The position numbers were made by a program, and so were the translations under genes. This document shows positions 13,701-24,142 of a stretch of DNA of 48,027 nt, piece by piece. The notes beneath the pieces are model-generated. The model searched no databases and was not told the origin of the DNA. It saw only the letters and a program-made list of their open reading frames with translations. Source of the DNA: Rhizophagus sp. LPA8_4_AMF (taxonomy: Eukaryota; Glomeromycota; Glomeromycetes; Glomerales; Glomeraceae). The stretch lies in the NCBI GenBank assembly GCA_021464525.1, contig JADRCO010000148.1:1-48027 (forward strand), in the 5' to 3' direction. Numbering within the stretch: position 1 is the stretch's first letter; the number at the start of each line of letters is the position of its first letter.

Positions 13701-16700
13701 ATGATAATTCCAATAATCTAACCTTTCGTTTTGAGGATCACACGTCTATCAAAAAAAAAAAAAAATTTAATCACTTTCCAAATTAATAACAAAGAATGTT
13801 AGATCAAATTTGACAAAAAAAAATAATGCTCTCATTCACCAAAATGTAATTCATTAATAAACCGGGTTGACCATTATTTTCAAAGAACTTGAATGATTCG
13901 TTAGCTGCTTTATTAAATTTATTTAAATAGAGACATTCGAAAGATTTATCATTAATCTTTGAAGAAATCAACGTTTTATCTAATTTGTCAAAATACGCTT
14001 CAAGAGTATATTTCGAGAATCCATTTTCTGCTAATTTCGATTCTTCCTCAAATCGCGAAAGTTCGTTATAAATCAAATTCCAAAATGTACGAGAATCAAC
14101 TTGTGAAAAATTTACTAGGGCATTTATTGCGTCCGTCCATATAGCACTAAAATTTATAGTCAATAAACCTAGGACAGAAATGATTCAAAATTAAAATATT
14201 TGATTAAATAATATAAAATTAATTAATAAATACTTACCAAAACAGTACAGTGGTACAACTTCAGAATAAAATTCGGGTACGCGTTTTGAAGATATTAAAG
14301 CAGTCAATTTCCGTAGATGCATCGCTTTTTCGCGATATGTTGATATTGTTGTACCTATTTCCTCAACTTTTAAAGCTATTGCAAAAATCTCGCAAGGTTC
14401 TTTATCATCTTTAAATTTCTCCTCGGATCGGAGATAAAATTGATCAAAAAGTTTAAGAATCATAAATGAATATAATCGACGACGGTGTTTAAATGAACTA
14501 AAATTTGACTTTAAATAAGGATAAATTTTTTCAAGATTGATTGTACTAAATAGATCACCATGTTTATAGCTACAATAAAATAAGAAAAGTCAGATATTGA
14601 AATATGAAAAAAACTTTATATTTATAGTAAAGTTATACCATGATTTCATATATTCCATATATCCTGCAATTCCTCTCAAAATCATTTCATTAGATCCAAA
14701 TTGAATTAAGATCTCATCAACAATCAAACTCCATAATTCGAACATAAATCGATTTTCATCATTTCCACAATTTCTTCGCACAAATATTGTTATTGTTTCA
14801 ATTGCTTGGCCCAATAAATTTTGTATCAAGAAAAGCGGTGATCCATCAGTAAACGGTCTCCTTGTAAGCGGTGAAATTTGAATTTTAGATGACTGCAAAC
14901 AGCGTGACAATGATTTTATTAATGAAGATAATGAAACAATAACTGAATCTGTTTGTGTCAACAAGTGAGGTATAATAGTAAGAGAAGCTGAAACTAAAGT
15001 TATCTCTGAATTAAAACTGAACTCCTAGAAAAATTTGAATTTATATTAATAATTAATAGAGGTTATCATATCTATTAGTCGACTAAAAATAATTTACCTT
15101 ATTTAAGTAAATCCAACTTAATTTCTGTGCATCTGAAAACCAATCGCGGTCCTGCTTAAATATATCTATTAATCCATCTATAATGCTCAAATGCGTTATA
15201 GACTTCAAATCTTCGGAATTCCTTTGTATATTAGGAAATTTTATTAATCCATCTTTCGTAACAAATGAAGAAATAGTCCCGGAAGAGATTGAGATTGTAT
15301 TCGTTGAAAATAAATTGGCGCAAAAGAGGATCAATTTCGTACTATTTGTTTCCCAGTGCGTTGTAGAAAACCTAAAAGAAAGCGACATAAATACAAGATA
15401 TAAATTAAAAGCAGATAATCATTAAATGATTACCTTATAATGTATGGAAGCATAATTTTAGTAAAATCTTCCCAGTTTAAATTTGATAGATTTAATGAGA
15501 ATGATAATACAATGTCAACATCCTGTAGATTATTAAGATATTAGATTTCAATAAAACAAAATGTTTTTTCAACTTTGACATACATTATACTCGAATATTT
15601 TATCCAAGATGGCTTTCCCGCCAACGAGAATATCATCTAGATTGGCCAATGTGATCAAAGGAGCACACATTTTGAAAAAATACTGTCGAAGAAAACATAA
15701 TTCTGATACAAATATATGTGGAGCTATAATTTGTGCAACCTTGAAAATACGTTTGAAATCTAGTACGAATAATATAAATTAATTTGCGATAAATTAAATC
15801 TTATTTAATTTCATATTCTTACCATTAATTCGATCTCCCTTCCGAACAGCCAAACATATATAAATCAGTGATAAATTCAATCCAATTTTTAATACAGAAG
15901 TCTCTGATATTGAATTACTTTCATTTAGATCGAGTTTACTCAAATTATCACGAATCTCGTTTTCAATTTCCCCCAAATACAAATCCAATATTGGACCAAA
16001 ATTCTCGCATTTGATATAATGAAGAAGTGCAATTGTGGTTTCTTTAAGAATATGATAACACGGAGATGTTTCTATTATATTTGTTAAGAAACAATTACCA
16101 ATAAATAAAGTATGCATATTTTGATTATTATATAATAATTGAGTCGGAACATATCATACCAAATTCACTGATTTTCTCACATTTTGAATACGAGGTGTAT
16201 AATAGTTCTTTTAATAATATTGATCCCCTCGGATGAAGTTTGTTATCGGAAGCCTTTAGATATACAAATGGAATTTATATAAAATTAATAACTTAAAATA
16301 TATAAATAACATAGTAAATATATATATATACTTTAGCAGCCTCGCTAAATAACATGCTCAACCCTCTGCAATAAATTTCTGACGGAGATTCGTAAATTGA
16401 AGCGATAATGTAATTAATAATCTCTGTAAGACTATTTCCTCGAACTTTGCGTAAAAGAAATGCAAACGATTCGGCAGCAAACCGTTGAATATAAGGTTTC
16501 TGGTACTCTTTGCCAAGCAATGGAGCTATAAGGCTTTGTTACAAATTAAATAAATGATTAAAAAATAGGTTAAAGAAAATAGCATAATTATAGTAGGATG
16601 TTTTACCGGTATGTTGGACATATGTCATTAATAATTTGTTTTGTTAAATATTTAAATAAGTAAGCAATACAATTGAAAGTGCACTAAATATGAAAAGAGA

Positions 16701-17435
16701 AGAAAAAAAATATTAGTCAAAGAATAGTTCTTATTATTAAACATATCATACATACTTCCAAAGTTTTAATGTCTCGATGCTTTGTTAAAGGAATGATGCA
16801 TGCAAATATTCGTTCAAAATACAAGTAAAATTCAATTTCAAGATCCCTAGCAAGTTTTGTTACTAGACTAGAATCAATAACAGAAATAGATTATTATTTG
16901 AGTAGTTCATTATAATTTAATAGATTTTTAGTTACTAACTCTAATAAAGGTTCCAATGCCAAACTATCTTCAACTTTAAGATTTCTCTCCAGAATCTCAA
17001 CAATCTTTTCTTTATGATATAACAATTGAGGTAATGATTGACAATATTCTGACACCTCGCAAACAAAAATTGCAAAATGTCTTGTCAAATTAAATTCTTT
17101 CCATGATTCCAACGATTCTTGAAAAAATGAACCAAGATCCTTGTTCAATTAATTAATATTTCGAACATTATTTATGAAATTGTTAGTTAATTGAATTAGT
17201 AAAGAACGAGACAAACATTTATTTACCTCTGATTCTTCTTGAGTATTTTTGTCACGGCGTGATATATCAATTTTGATACTTTTTACGCGCACGTTAAAAG
17301 GTTGATACTGTAATAAATTTTAATAAATTAGATTATATTTACATAAATGGTTGTTGATTGGTGAAAATAAATTACTTTATAACGATTTTTCCCATCTCCG
17401 GGACTAAGTTCCTTAGCTATCGTGTTGTCTTTCAT
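7757..17435 (-). CDS. UTP20: U3 snoRNP protein Utp20 (HEAT-repeat SSU processome factor)
   Basis: Eighteen exons: 17435-17376, 17307-17227, 17139-16940, 16867-16756, 16683-16607, 16533-16332, 16253-16160, 16071-15823, 15759-15584, 15522-15434, 15371-15098, 15024-14639, 14569-14238, 14168-13840, 13745-8388, 8316-8181, 8095-7953 and 7879-7757. All phases agree, giving 2,806 residues; human UTP20 has about 2,785. Utp20 is a giant alpha-helical repeat protein of the nucleolar small-subunit processome, needed for 18S rRNA processing. The family's N-terminal signature is clear (LEPLLDLVTKLARDL, then IQRFAAESFAFLLRKV). The middle is helical-repeat rich with acidic loops, and the C-terminus is strongly lysine/arginine rich, ending KKRRIS. 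One exon of 5,358 nt carries two thirds of the protein. The start was chosen as the first ATG of the first in-phase exon. Confidence 0.95.
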
Positions 17436-17711
17436 AGTTTCATAGTGAATAACAAAATTAGATTATCGCAAAAAATTTTCTGAACGGTTTTTTCATGTGC
17501 GAAGTGCGATCTGCATTGTACTACAAGGAAAATTATGCAAATTTTTCTTCCCAATAACAGTGTAGTATGAAACACATTTTTATTCAATATTTTACGATAT
17601 TATTTCGTGATTATCATAATTGTTTAAGCGCTTAATGATTTAGTATGTAAATATATGAAAGAATACTTCCCACTACAAAAATTCTGTAATAAATCCTTCT
17701 ATTAATTAATA

Positions 17712-17858
17712 ATGTTTTTTCGATCAATATACAGTACATATAGATTATTTATAAAAAGTACTCCTCATCAACATGTTCGTCGTTATTCTGATTTGTCAGA
17801 CACGAAACCTGCGATTAAAGAAGAAAGAGAAATTACTACTACTTTAGATACTATATGA
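17712..17858 (+). CDS. Possible mitochondrial-presequence micro-ORF (48 residues)
   Basis: An ATG-initiated frame of 48 codons begins MFFRSIYSTYRLFIKSTPHQ and continues with VRRYSDLSD. It has several arginines, lysines and hydroxylated residues and no acidic residue in the first 26, then an RRYS site typical of mitochondrial presequences. The remaining residues (about 20) are charged, and the frame stops at TGA. I could not find an in-phase donor that would extend it. It may be a real micro-protein, the remains of a mitochondrial gene, or chance. I do not recognise a family. Confidence 0.3.
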   Translation: MFFRSIYSTYRLFIKSTPHQHVRRYSDLSDTKPAIKEEREITTTLDTI

Positions 17859-17991
17859 TTCAGTTAGTAATAAATTATTATTTTTACTCGGATAAGGTGA
17901 CGAGAAATTTGCCATACCTAAACAACCAATTAGTTTTTTTGTTTTGTGGCTGATTATTAAACCAATCATGTTTACTTGAATAATATCAAGT

Positions 17992-18021
17992 CACGTGTAA
18001 TACGTTTATCTATATCACGTG
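17992..18021. promoter_or_regulatory. Two CACGTG (E-box) sites
   Basis: Perfect CACGTG palindromes at 17992-17997 and 18016-18021, 24 bp apart, each preceded by T as TCACGTG. In fungi this core is bound by bHLH factors such as Cbf1. The two close copies between divergent genes suggest a shared element; that role is inference. Confidence 0.5.
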
Positions 18022-18263
18022 ACAATTTCTAAAGCAATAAACTTTACGCGTCTACATACAAAAGTAACTTCTTGCTACATAGAAGTAAAGAATAACGCGA
18101 GCCACGCGAGTACAAAAATTAAAGCAGCTAACAGTAACTCTTACAAGCCACTAAAATCAATAAGTTTGTTAATCATTAAGTGTGAGTATTAGCAACGTTG
18201 TTGTAATTATTACTTAGCTTTTATATAATATTATTAGTATGAAAACTTTAGAAAGTAGCTTCA

Positions 18264-20728
18264 ATGGCTCGTGGCCACTATACTACGAGAAGCTCTTCTA
18301 TGGCTTGTAAAGAAGAAAAACAACGTACGAAATTCTTCCCAGAAGGTAAGTAAGTTTATTAAGTCTTTAAAGCTATATTTACAAGCTTATTATTTGGTTC
18401 TTGTTTAACTTTCGTCAACAACTAAAGATTTCGTTAAAGCCATGACAAAGTCGACTTTTGTCAGTTGGAGAGAGGCAAAACCTCCTACATCAATATTTGT
18501 CTCCGACTTATCGGTAAGTTATATATTTATTTTAATCAAACTCGATTATTTTCTTTATTATTTGATGAAATATATTGTTGTAATTTAGGAAAAACTAAAA
18601 TATAATATGCACGAAAAAGAGAAAAACGAGCAAATGGAAGAAAATCACCACATTGATCCGATTTTTATGTCTGAAAGGTAATTTTAATATAATATTGAGG
18701 TAATTGGACCAAATCCTTTGAATTAATGTATCAATTGATAGTGAAGAAATCGAAACAATCAGAAAAAAAAGTTTGTTTGCTCAGGATGTCACTGAAACAG
18801 AACAAGATATTATAGATAAACGTGTAGCATTGCAACAGCGCCAGGTAAACCTATTTTTAACCGGGTTTCAATCAAAAAAAAAAAGAAAAAAAAAATTAAC
18901 CCTACCATATGGTAGTATGCAGAGTTCGAGAGACGTGAACGCGAACGAAAGTCACAAAAAATTCGAGCTGTGTTTGAGTTTGTATCGGATGAAGAGATTG
19001 AAGAGGCGCTCAAAGATTGTGAGAATGATGAGGTATAAAATAGACATAATTTATATTTGAGAGTATTATTATCGAAAATATAAGGATATGTTCTTTGAAA
19101 ATTACAGGAAGAAGTTATTGTAAGAATGACACAACCACGTTATCTGATCGAAATTCGTAAAACAATAGCTGAAAGAAACATGCGCTCTTATCATAGTATG
19201 TCTTCGTTTCGGATTAATCTTAAATTACTCATATATGTGCTTATAATTCATCATTCCTCTCATTTTATTTCTATCCTTTTATCACTGTTTTCTAGTAAAT
19301 TTGATGACTGACGAACAAAAAGAAGCATATGAACAGCTCCTAAAGAAACGGAAAGAAACTCTGAAGAAATGGACAGGAGAAACTGCCAAAAAGTACATAT
19401 TTAGACCATTGTACTTTGGTTTTTAGTTTCTGCATCCATTTTATATGGATAAACTAACTATTCTTTAGACAATATCGTATGAAAGGTCGTCTTGCATTAG
19501 ACGATGCTTTGAAGCAAGTTCAAGATAATACAAAAGATCTCGAAAAAGCATTTGAGGGTTGGTCAGAAGCTCGCATCAAAGCATATAAAGCAATTGATAC
19601 AAAACCTAACACTTATTATTATCGATTCAACGCTCCTGGTGAAGAGCAAAAAAAAGGACAATGGACACAGGTACGATACATTGTAAAAAAAAAGGTTATA
19701 TATTTTCTATTAAATTTAAACCTTGAAATTTAGGAAGAAGAGGAACTTTTTTTCAAACGATTGAAAGAAATTGGAGCAGATGGCCAGTGGGGGATATTTT
19801 CTATGGCAATTCCAGGTCGTGTAGGTTATCAGGTAAATTATGAATTAATTAATTTGTCTAAAGATATTCCAAATTGAATTATGATTTATATATGTGTATG
19901 TATGCATGTATAATTATAATTTCCTTTTTTAGTGTTCAAACTTTTATCGATTATTAATAGAAACTGGTCGTGTCAAAGATCCTAATTACGTGCTTGATGA
20001 AAAGGGTAAAGCTCATTTCTTATTCAGCACCAAGAACAAAAAAACTGGTGAAACCGAAAAAACTTTCCGTACACATACTAAGCATGGCAGTGCATCTCGG
20101 AAGAGATCATCATCTCAAACTACCAGTAAATCAACACCTGCCAAGAAGAAACGTAAAACGGGAAAAAGGCGAGGCTTTGCTTCTGATGATGACGATGAAG
20201 AAGAAGATTTTGATTATGACGATTCAGGAAGCTATATTTTAAAATCATGGAATACAACAAAGAGAACAAGGTCTCAATCATCGTCAAGTAAAGGGCCACG
20301 CAACCATGATGTCGAAATGGAAGATGTTGATGATGACAATCCGTTACCCGGATTCATTGATCCAATAACGCTAGAAGCAGTAGTTAAACCTGCAATTTCG
20401 CCATATGGACACGTAATGGGGTATTATACTTTATTTAAATATAATTTATTTGTTTAAAACATTATTTTTACTTTACTTTACACTTAATAGATATGATAAT
20501 TGGGTTCGATGCCTTTCTTCCGAAGCTCAAAAGAACACTTGCCCTCTGACCAAAAAGCCTTTGACAAAACGTGAACTTGTGATTTTAACAAAGGATAATA
20601 TTGATCAATATCGGTTTGTATTTTTGGGGGGAATTGATTTAATTTATTAACTTTCGGAATTTTTATTAACTTTCGTAATTAAATCTTAACCGGCTTACAG
20701 TTCAAAAATAGTCAATCTAGATAAGTAA
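18264..20728 (+). CDS. Nuclear Myb/SANT plus U-box domain protein, probable E3 ubiquitin ligase
   Basis: Twelve exons: 18264-18345, 18428-18513, 18589-18677, 18742-18844, 18916-19032, 19108-19195, 19296-19392, 19469-19670, 19734-19832, 19933-20420, 20491-20613 and 20701-20728. They are in phase and give 533 residues. The N-terminal half is charged and helical, with a possible UBA/CUE-like segment at about 144-185. A Myb/SANT repeat lies at about 284-335: GQWTQEEEELF, then GQWGIFSMAIPGRVGYQCSN. A basic cluster, KKKRKTGKRR at 392-401, looks like a nuclear localisation signal and is followed by an acidic stretch. A U-box-like domain ends the protein (about 460-530): PITLEAV, YDNWVRCL, CPLTKKPL, and NIDQYRSKI formed by the last splice. 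U-boxes recruit E2 enzymes without zinc. I do not know a named family with this order; the ligase role is inferred from the domain. Confidence 0.78.
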
Positions 20729-21008
20729 AAAAAAAAAGTAAAAGTGATTTCATGATTATGCAATAAGTATTGAAAAATAAAAAAAATTTCTTTAACTCTC
20801 AAAGTAAATCCTATATAAGAAATGGTTTTTTTCTGTATAATTTATAATAGTGTTCTATAGTTAGTATTATAACAGATATGGAAAAATACAAACAGATCAT
20901 TTTGTAAATTTATGACATATTCATGATTAAATTATAGCATCATTTCTTGTAGTAAAATGATATAAATAAAAGTTCACAGGCTTGATGAAAAAAAAAAAAA
21001 ACTTTACA

Positions 21009-21849
21009 ATGTCTAAACGCTCGAAAGTAGAGAAAGTTGTAAAAAATAATGTAAAAAATATGGACGAAGAATTAAAACAATTCGTTGATGACGATAAACA
21101 TTTTTCTTTAGTGCGGTAAGTATAATTTATAAGGTCTTAACTGTCATTATTGGACTTTTTAAAATTCTAATTTTTTATATAGCAATTTTCATCTTGCAGA
21201 TATTATAACACTAGCAAACGGTGCATGTGGTTCTTCGTCAATTTTTTTAAGTATTCAGTATATGGTTACGAAAGATAAAAATTTCCTTTGGATGAGCTTA
21301 TTATTAATGCCATTGGGAATGATGTTTGATCTTTTTGATGGAAAAATAGCAAGATGGAGAAGAACTGCTAGTCTTTTAGGACAGGAGTTAGATTCTTTAG
21401 CGGATTTGGTAAATTAAGTATAATTTATTTTATGTTTAATTTTGTGTTCTATCATCGTAACTAATTTTGCATCATCCTAGATATCATTCGGTGTTGCTCC
21501 GGCAGTATGCGCCTTTGCAGTTGGCATGCGCACATTCCTGGATTCAATTGTTTTGATAGTTTTTATATCTTGTGGAATTGCTCGTCTGGCGCGATATAAC
21601 GCAACTGTAGCATCGCTTCCCAAGGATAAATCCGGTAAAGTTCATTATTTTGAAGGTACGCCAATACCAACGACCCTGTGCATAATGGCATTAGTTGCAT
21701 ATCTTGCTAATAATGGATATATCGAGGATAATCTTCCCGGTGGAATAATCAAACTGCCTATAAATTTCGATTTTCATCCTTTTGTTTTGTTATATGGACT
21801 AATTGGAACAACCATGGTTAGTAAAACTATAAAAATACCAAAAATTTAA
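21009..21849 (+). CDS. CHO1: CDP-diacylglycerol-serine O-phosphatidyltransferase (phosphatidylserine synthase)
   Basis: Three exons: 21009-21115, 21183-21408 and 21481-21849, giving 233 residues. The CDP-alcohol phosphotransferase signature D-G-x2-A-R-x8-G-x3-D-x3-D is complete, with D88, G89, A92, R93, G102, D106 and D110. Around it are the PS-synthase-specific FHLADIITLANGACG and FGVAPAVCAFAVG segments and several hydrophobic helices. The enzyme makes phosphatidylserine from CDP-diacylglycerol and serine in the ER, as in yeast Cho1, a route animals lack. The chosen end (MVSKTIKIPKI) fits the family's common short tail after the last helix. An alternative in-phase splice (donor GTTAGT at 21818, acceptor CAG near 21868) would replace that tail by about 28 other residues. 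Confidence 0.92.
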
Positions 21850-22492
21850 AATCATAACCATATTCAGGCGATTATATGGTTTCCAAACACTATTAAAATA
21901 TTTATTACAGTTAAGCAACTTTTTATTGCTTATAAAATATTTTACAATTAGATTTAATATATTTATATATGTATTTATATAACCTTCTAGTTTATACCTA
22001 AATAACCAAATAAATAAACTTAATTTATATTTTATAATTAAAACAAAATATTTGTTTTGATCCCAATTGTTAATTGTGAAGTTCTTTTATTAGATATTTG
22101 AATTCTAAAATTGTATTACATTTTCCTAGTTACTTAAATATACCATTTAAATAGAATTCATTATTATGATTAAAAAATCTTAAAAATTTATTTAACTTAT
22201 TTCTAATTATAACTTTAAAATTATAATTAATACAATTGCAAATTTCATTAAACACAACAACATAAATTACGTATATACTTTAAATACTTATATGGATAAT
22301 TCTATAAATCAATTTATAAAGTTAGATAATTACTGAAAATTATAGGAAAAGTCTTAAAAAATCATGAACAAAATAACTTACAATTATTGCATAATTATTT
22401 ATGACTCAAAATTAATGAATTATGCTAACATAACATAAAATTCAGCGAAAAGACATAATCAAATCGAAGACCAAACTCCTTCCTTAAATTAT
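21850..22492. other. AT-rich convergent spacer
   Basis: About 640 bp between the convergent ends of the phosphatidylserine synthase and velvet genes. It is A/T-rich with short hydrophobic frames only. It should contain both 3' UTRs. No RNA gene or repeat was recognised. Confidence 0.55.
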
Positions 22493-24142
22493 TTATTTAG
22501 ACTTTCGTCGCCGTTTTTCGGCAGACTTGCCTTTTCCTTCCTCGGAATCTCGAACCGTATCTGTATCATCATCAGAAAGATCATGATGACTACGCTTCTC
22601 ATCATTACCCGTACTCTCAACAGTAGTTTCGGAAACTTTAGAGTCACTAATAATTGACGTCGGTAATGCTGAAGATGAAGACTCAGGAACTTCTTCGTTT
22701 GTTGGGTCGCGTGTTTCTTCGTTATTTGTTTTCCGATATCTCGTTTCTTTTCTTATCGGAATTTTAATTCCTTGTTTTGCAAAAGCTTTCGACAGTGCCG
22801 TTGACTCTATTATAAAATAACATAATAATATATATATAGTTTAAGAAGAAAAAAATATATACAGTTATAATATACAAACCTATAACAAGCTCAAAAACCT
22901 GAAATCAATAGTCATCTGATCACATGAGATCATGTCGCTCTTTTCGTACCTGTCATCCCGGGAAATTTTTTTGCAGAATATACTTTAAAAGGAGCACTGT
23001 ATACTTCAGCCGCTACACTTCCACGACTATTAGTATATCCGTTAAGTGATCTATCGATTCCGTCAGAATAAAAGCGTTTTTTTAGTAATTCCTAAATTTC
23101 TGTGATGCGATGACTATCAGAAAAATTCATATATTTACCGAACTAACAGACCCTTGACGTCACAAAACGAAAATTTTAATGTAAACGTTCCTTCGGTGCG
23201 AACGGATAGATCTTGAAATATAAAATAAATTCCTTGTTGACCCAAGTCGTTATTGAGAACATATGCAGATGAAGTACAATGACCCATGAGATTACGAGTA
23301 CACGAAGGAGCATTTAATGACATGACGGTTGAGCTAGGACCAGTCGATTGAGTGGGAATTGAAGAAGGATTGATTACAAGACTGCGCTCTTCCGTACGAT
23401 TTTCAGACCATAGACCAGCGTGTACGATCATCATAGAATGATCGACAGAACTAACCAATATTTAGGAGAATAGATTATATAAATCGGGTTGACCAAAAAG
23501 TTCACGTAATTAAAAAAGATCGAATGGCATGGATTGCAATATCTTTATCTGTTAGAATTAAGTTCTGCATTACACATAACATTAAAATCAAAAAATATAA
23601 ATCTTACCTTTCAGGTACAGGAGTTCCATCGGCAGTAGATACGAGAAGTCTAACAACAGGTGGGGGATCAATTGGGCGGCGATCTTTATCCCCAAAACCA
23701 CACATTCTTGCTCGGATAGGTTGTTGAGAAACCTCCAACCGGTAGCTGTATGGGAAATAAACAAAAAAAAAAGTTGTTTATATAGAAATTTGATGAAGAA
23801 AATTTATGTAAATGAGCTAGTGAGGGTCAGCAAAGCTGTCACGATAAGCAATGACAGTATTCATAATAGTACAATAGTTATCCCTACTTAAGTAGTTTGT
23901 ATTTAAGAGTACTATATGCTTAACCTGTAAAGCTTAAACAGGAAACAAGTATCTCTAGTTACTTTGTAATATTGTTATACGGGAAAAAGGCCATGACTGA
24001 AAAAATTAAAAGCTAAAATTTTTTGATTTTTTTTTTTTTTTTTTGATTATTTATAATCAAAAAATGATACTGACATCATTGGCGGCAGCGATTCCAACAC
24101 AAAATGTGATAAATGCCGATCGGAACTACTACTAATCGCCAT
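22493..24142 (-). CDS. Velvet-domain transcription regulator (VosA/VelB type)
   Basis: Five exons fit in phase: 24142-24075, 23745-23608, 23450-23139, 23050-22950 and 22806-22493, giving 310 residues. The velvet core starts with [20 protein letters not shown] and [12 protein letters not shown] and runs through [20 protein letters not shown] and [11 protein letters not shown] to [15 protein letters not shown]. The tail is acidic and serine rich and ends in a basic cluster (KRRRKSK), a likely nuclear signal. Velvet proteins are fungal DNA-binding regulators with an NF-kB-like fold that link development, spores and secondary metabolism. The short core with an early [12 protein letters not shown] motif resembles VosA/VelB more than VeA; which one is not clear. 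The first exon is the weakest part: it needs a GTCAGT donor and a 329 bp intron. The acceptor at 23051 is favoured because a TACTAA branch-like sequence lies upstream. Confidence 0.9.

Larger units (their letters stand above)
17436..18263. promoter_or_regulatory. Divergent promoter region between UTP20 and the Myb/U-box gene
   Basis: These 828 bp separate two start codons facing away from each other, so the promoters of both genes must lie here. It contains two CACGTG sites (17992-17997 and 18016-18021) and a small possible open frame at 17712-17858. The region from 18100 to 18260 is the likely 5' leader of the Myb/U-box gene. Confidence 0.65.

Noticed and set aside
17466..17490. AAAATTTTC element like the ribosome-biogenesis RRPE motif upstream of UTP20
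   Set aside because: Not an exact match, and A/T runs of this kind are everywhere in the window.
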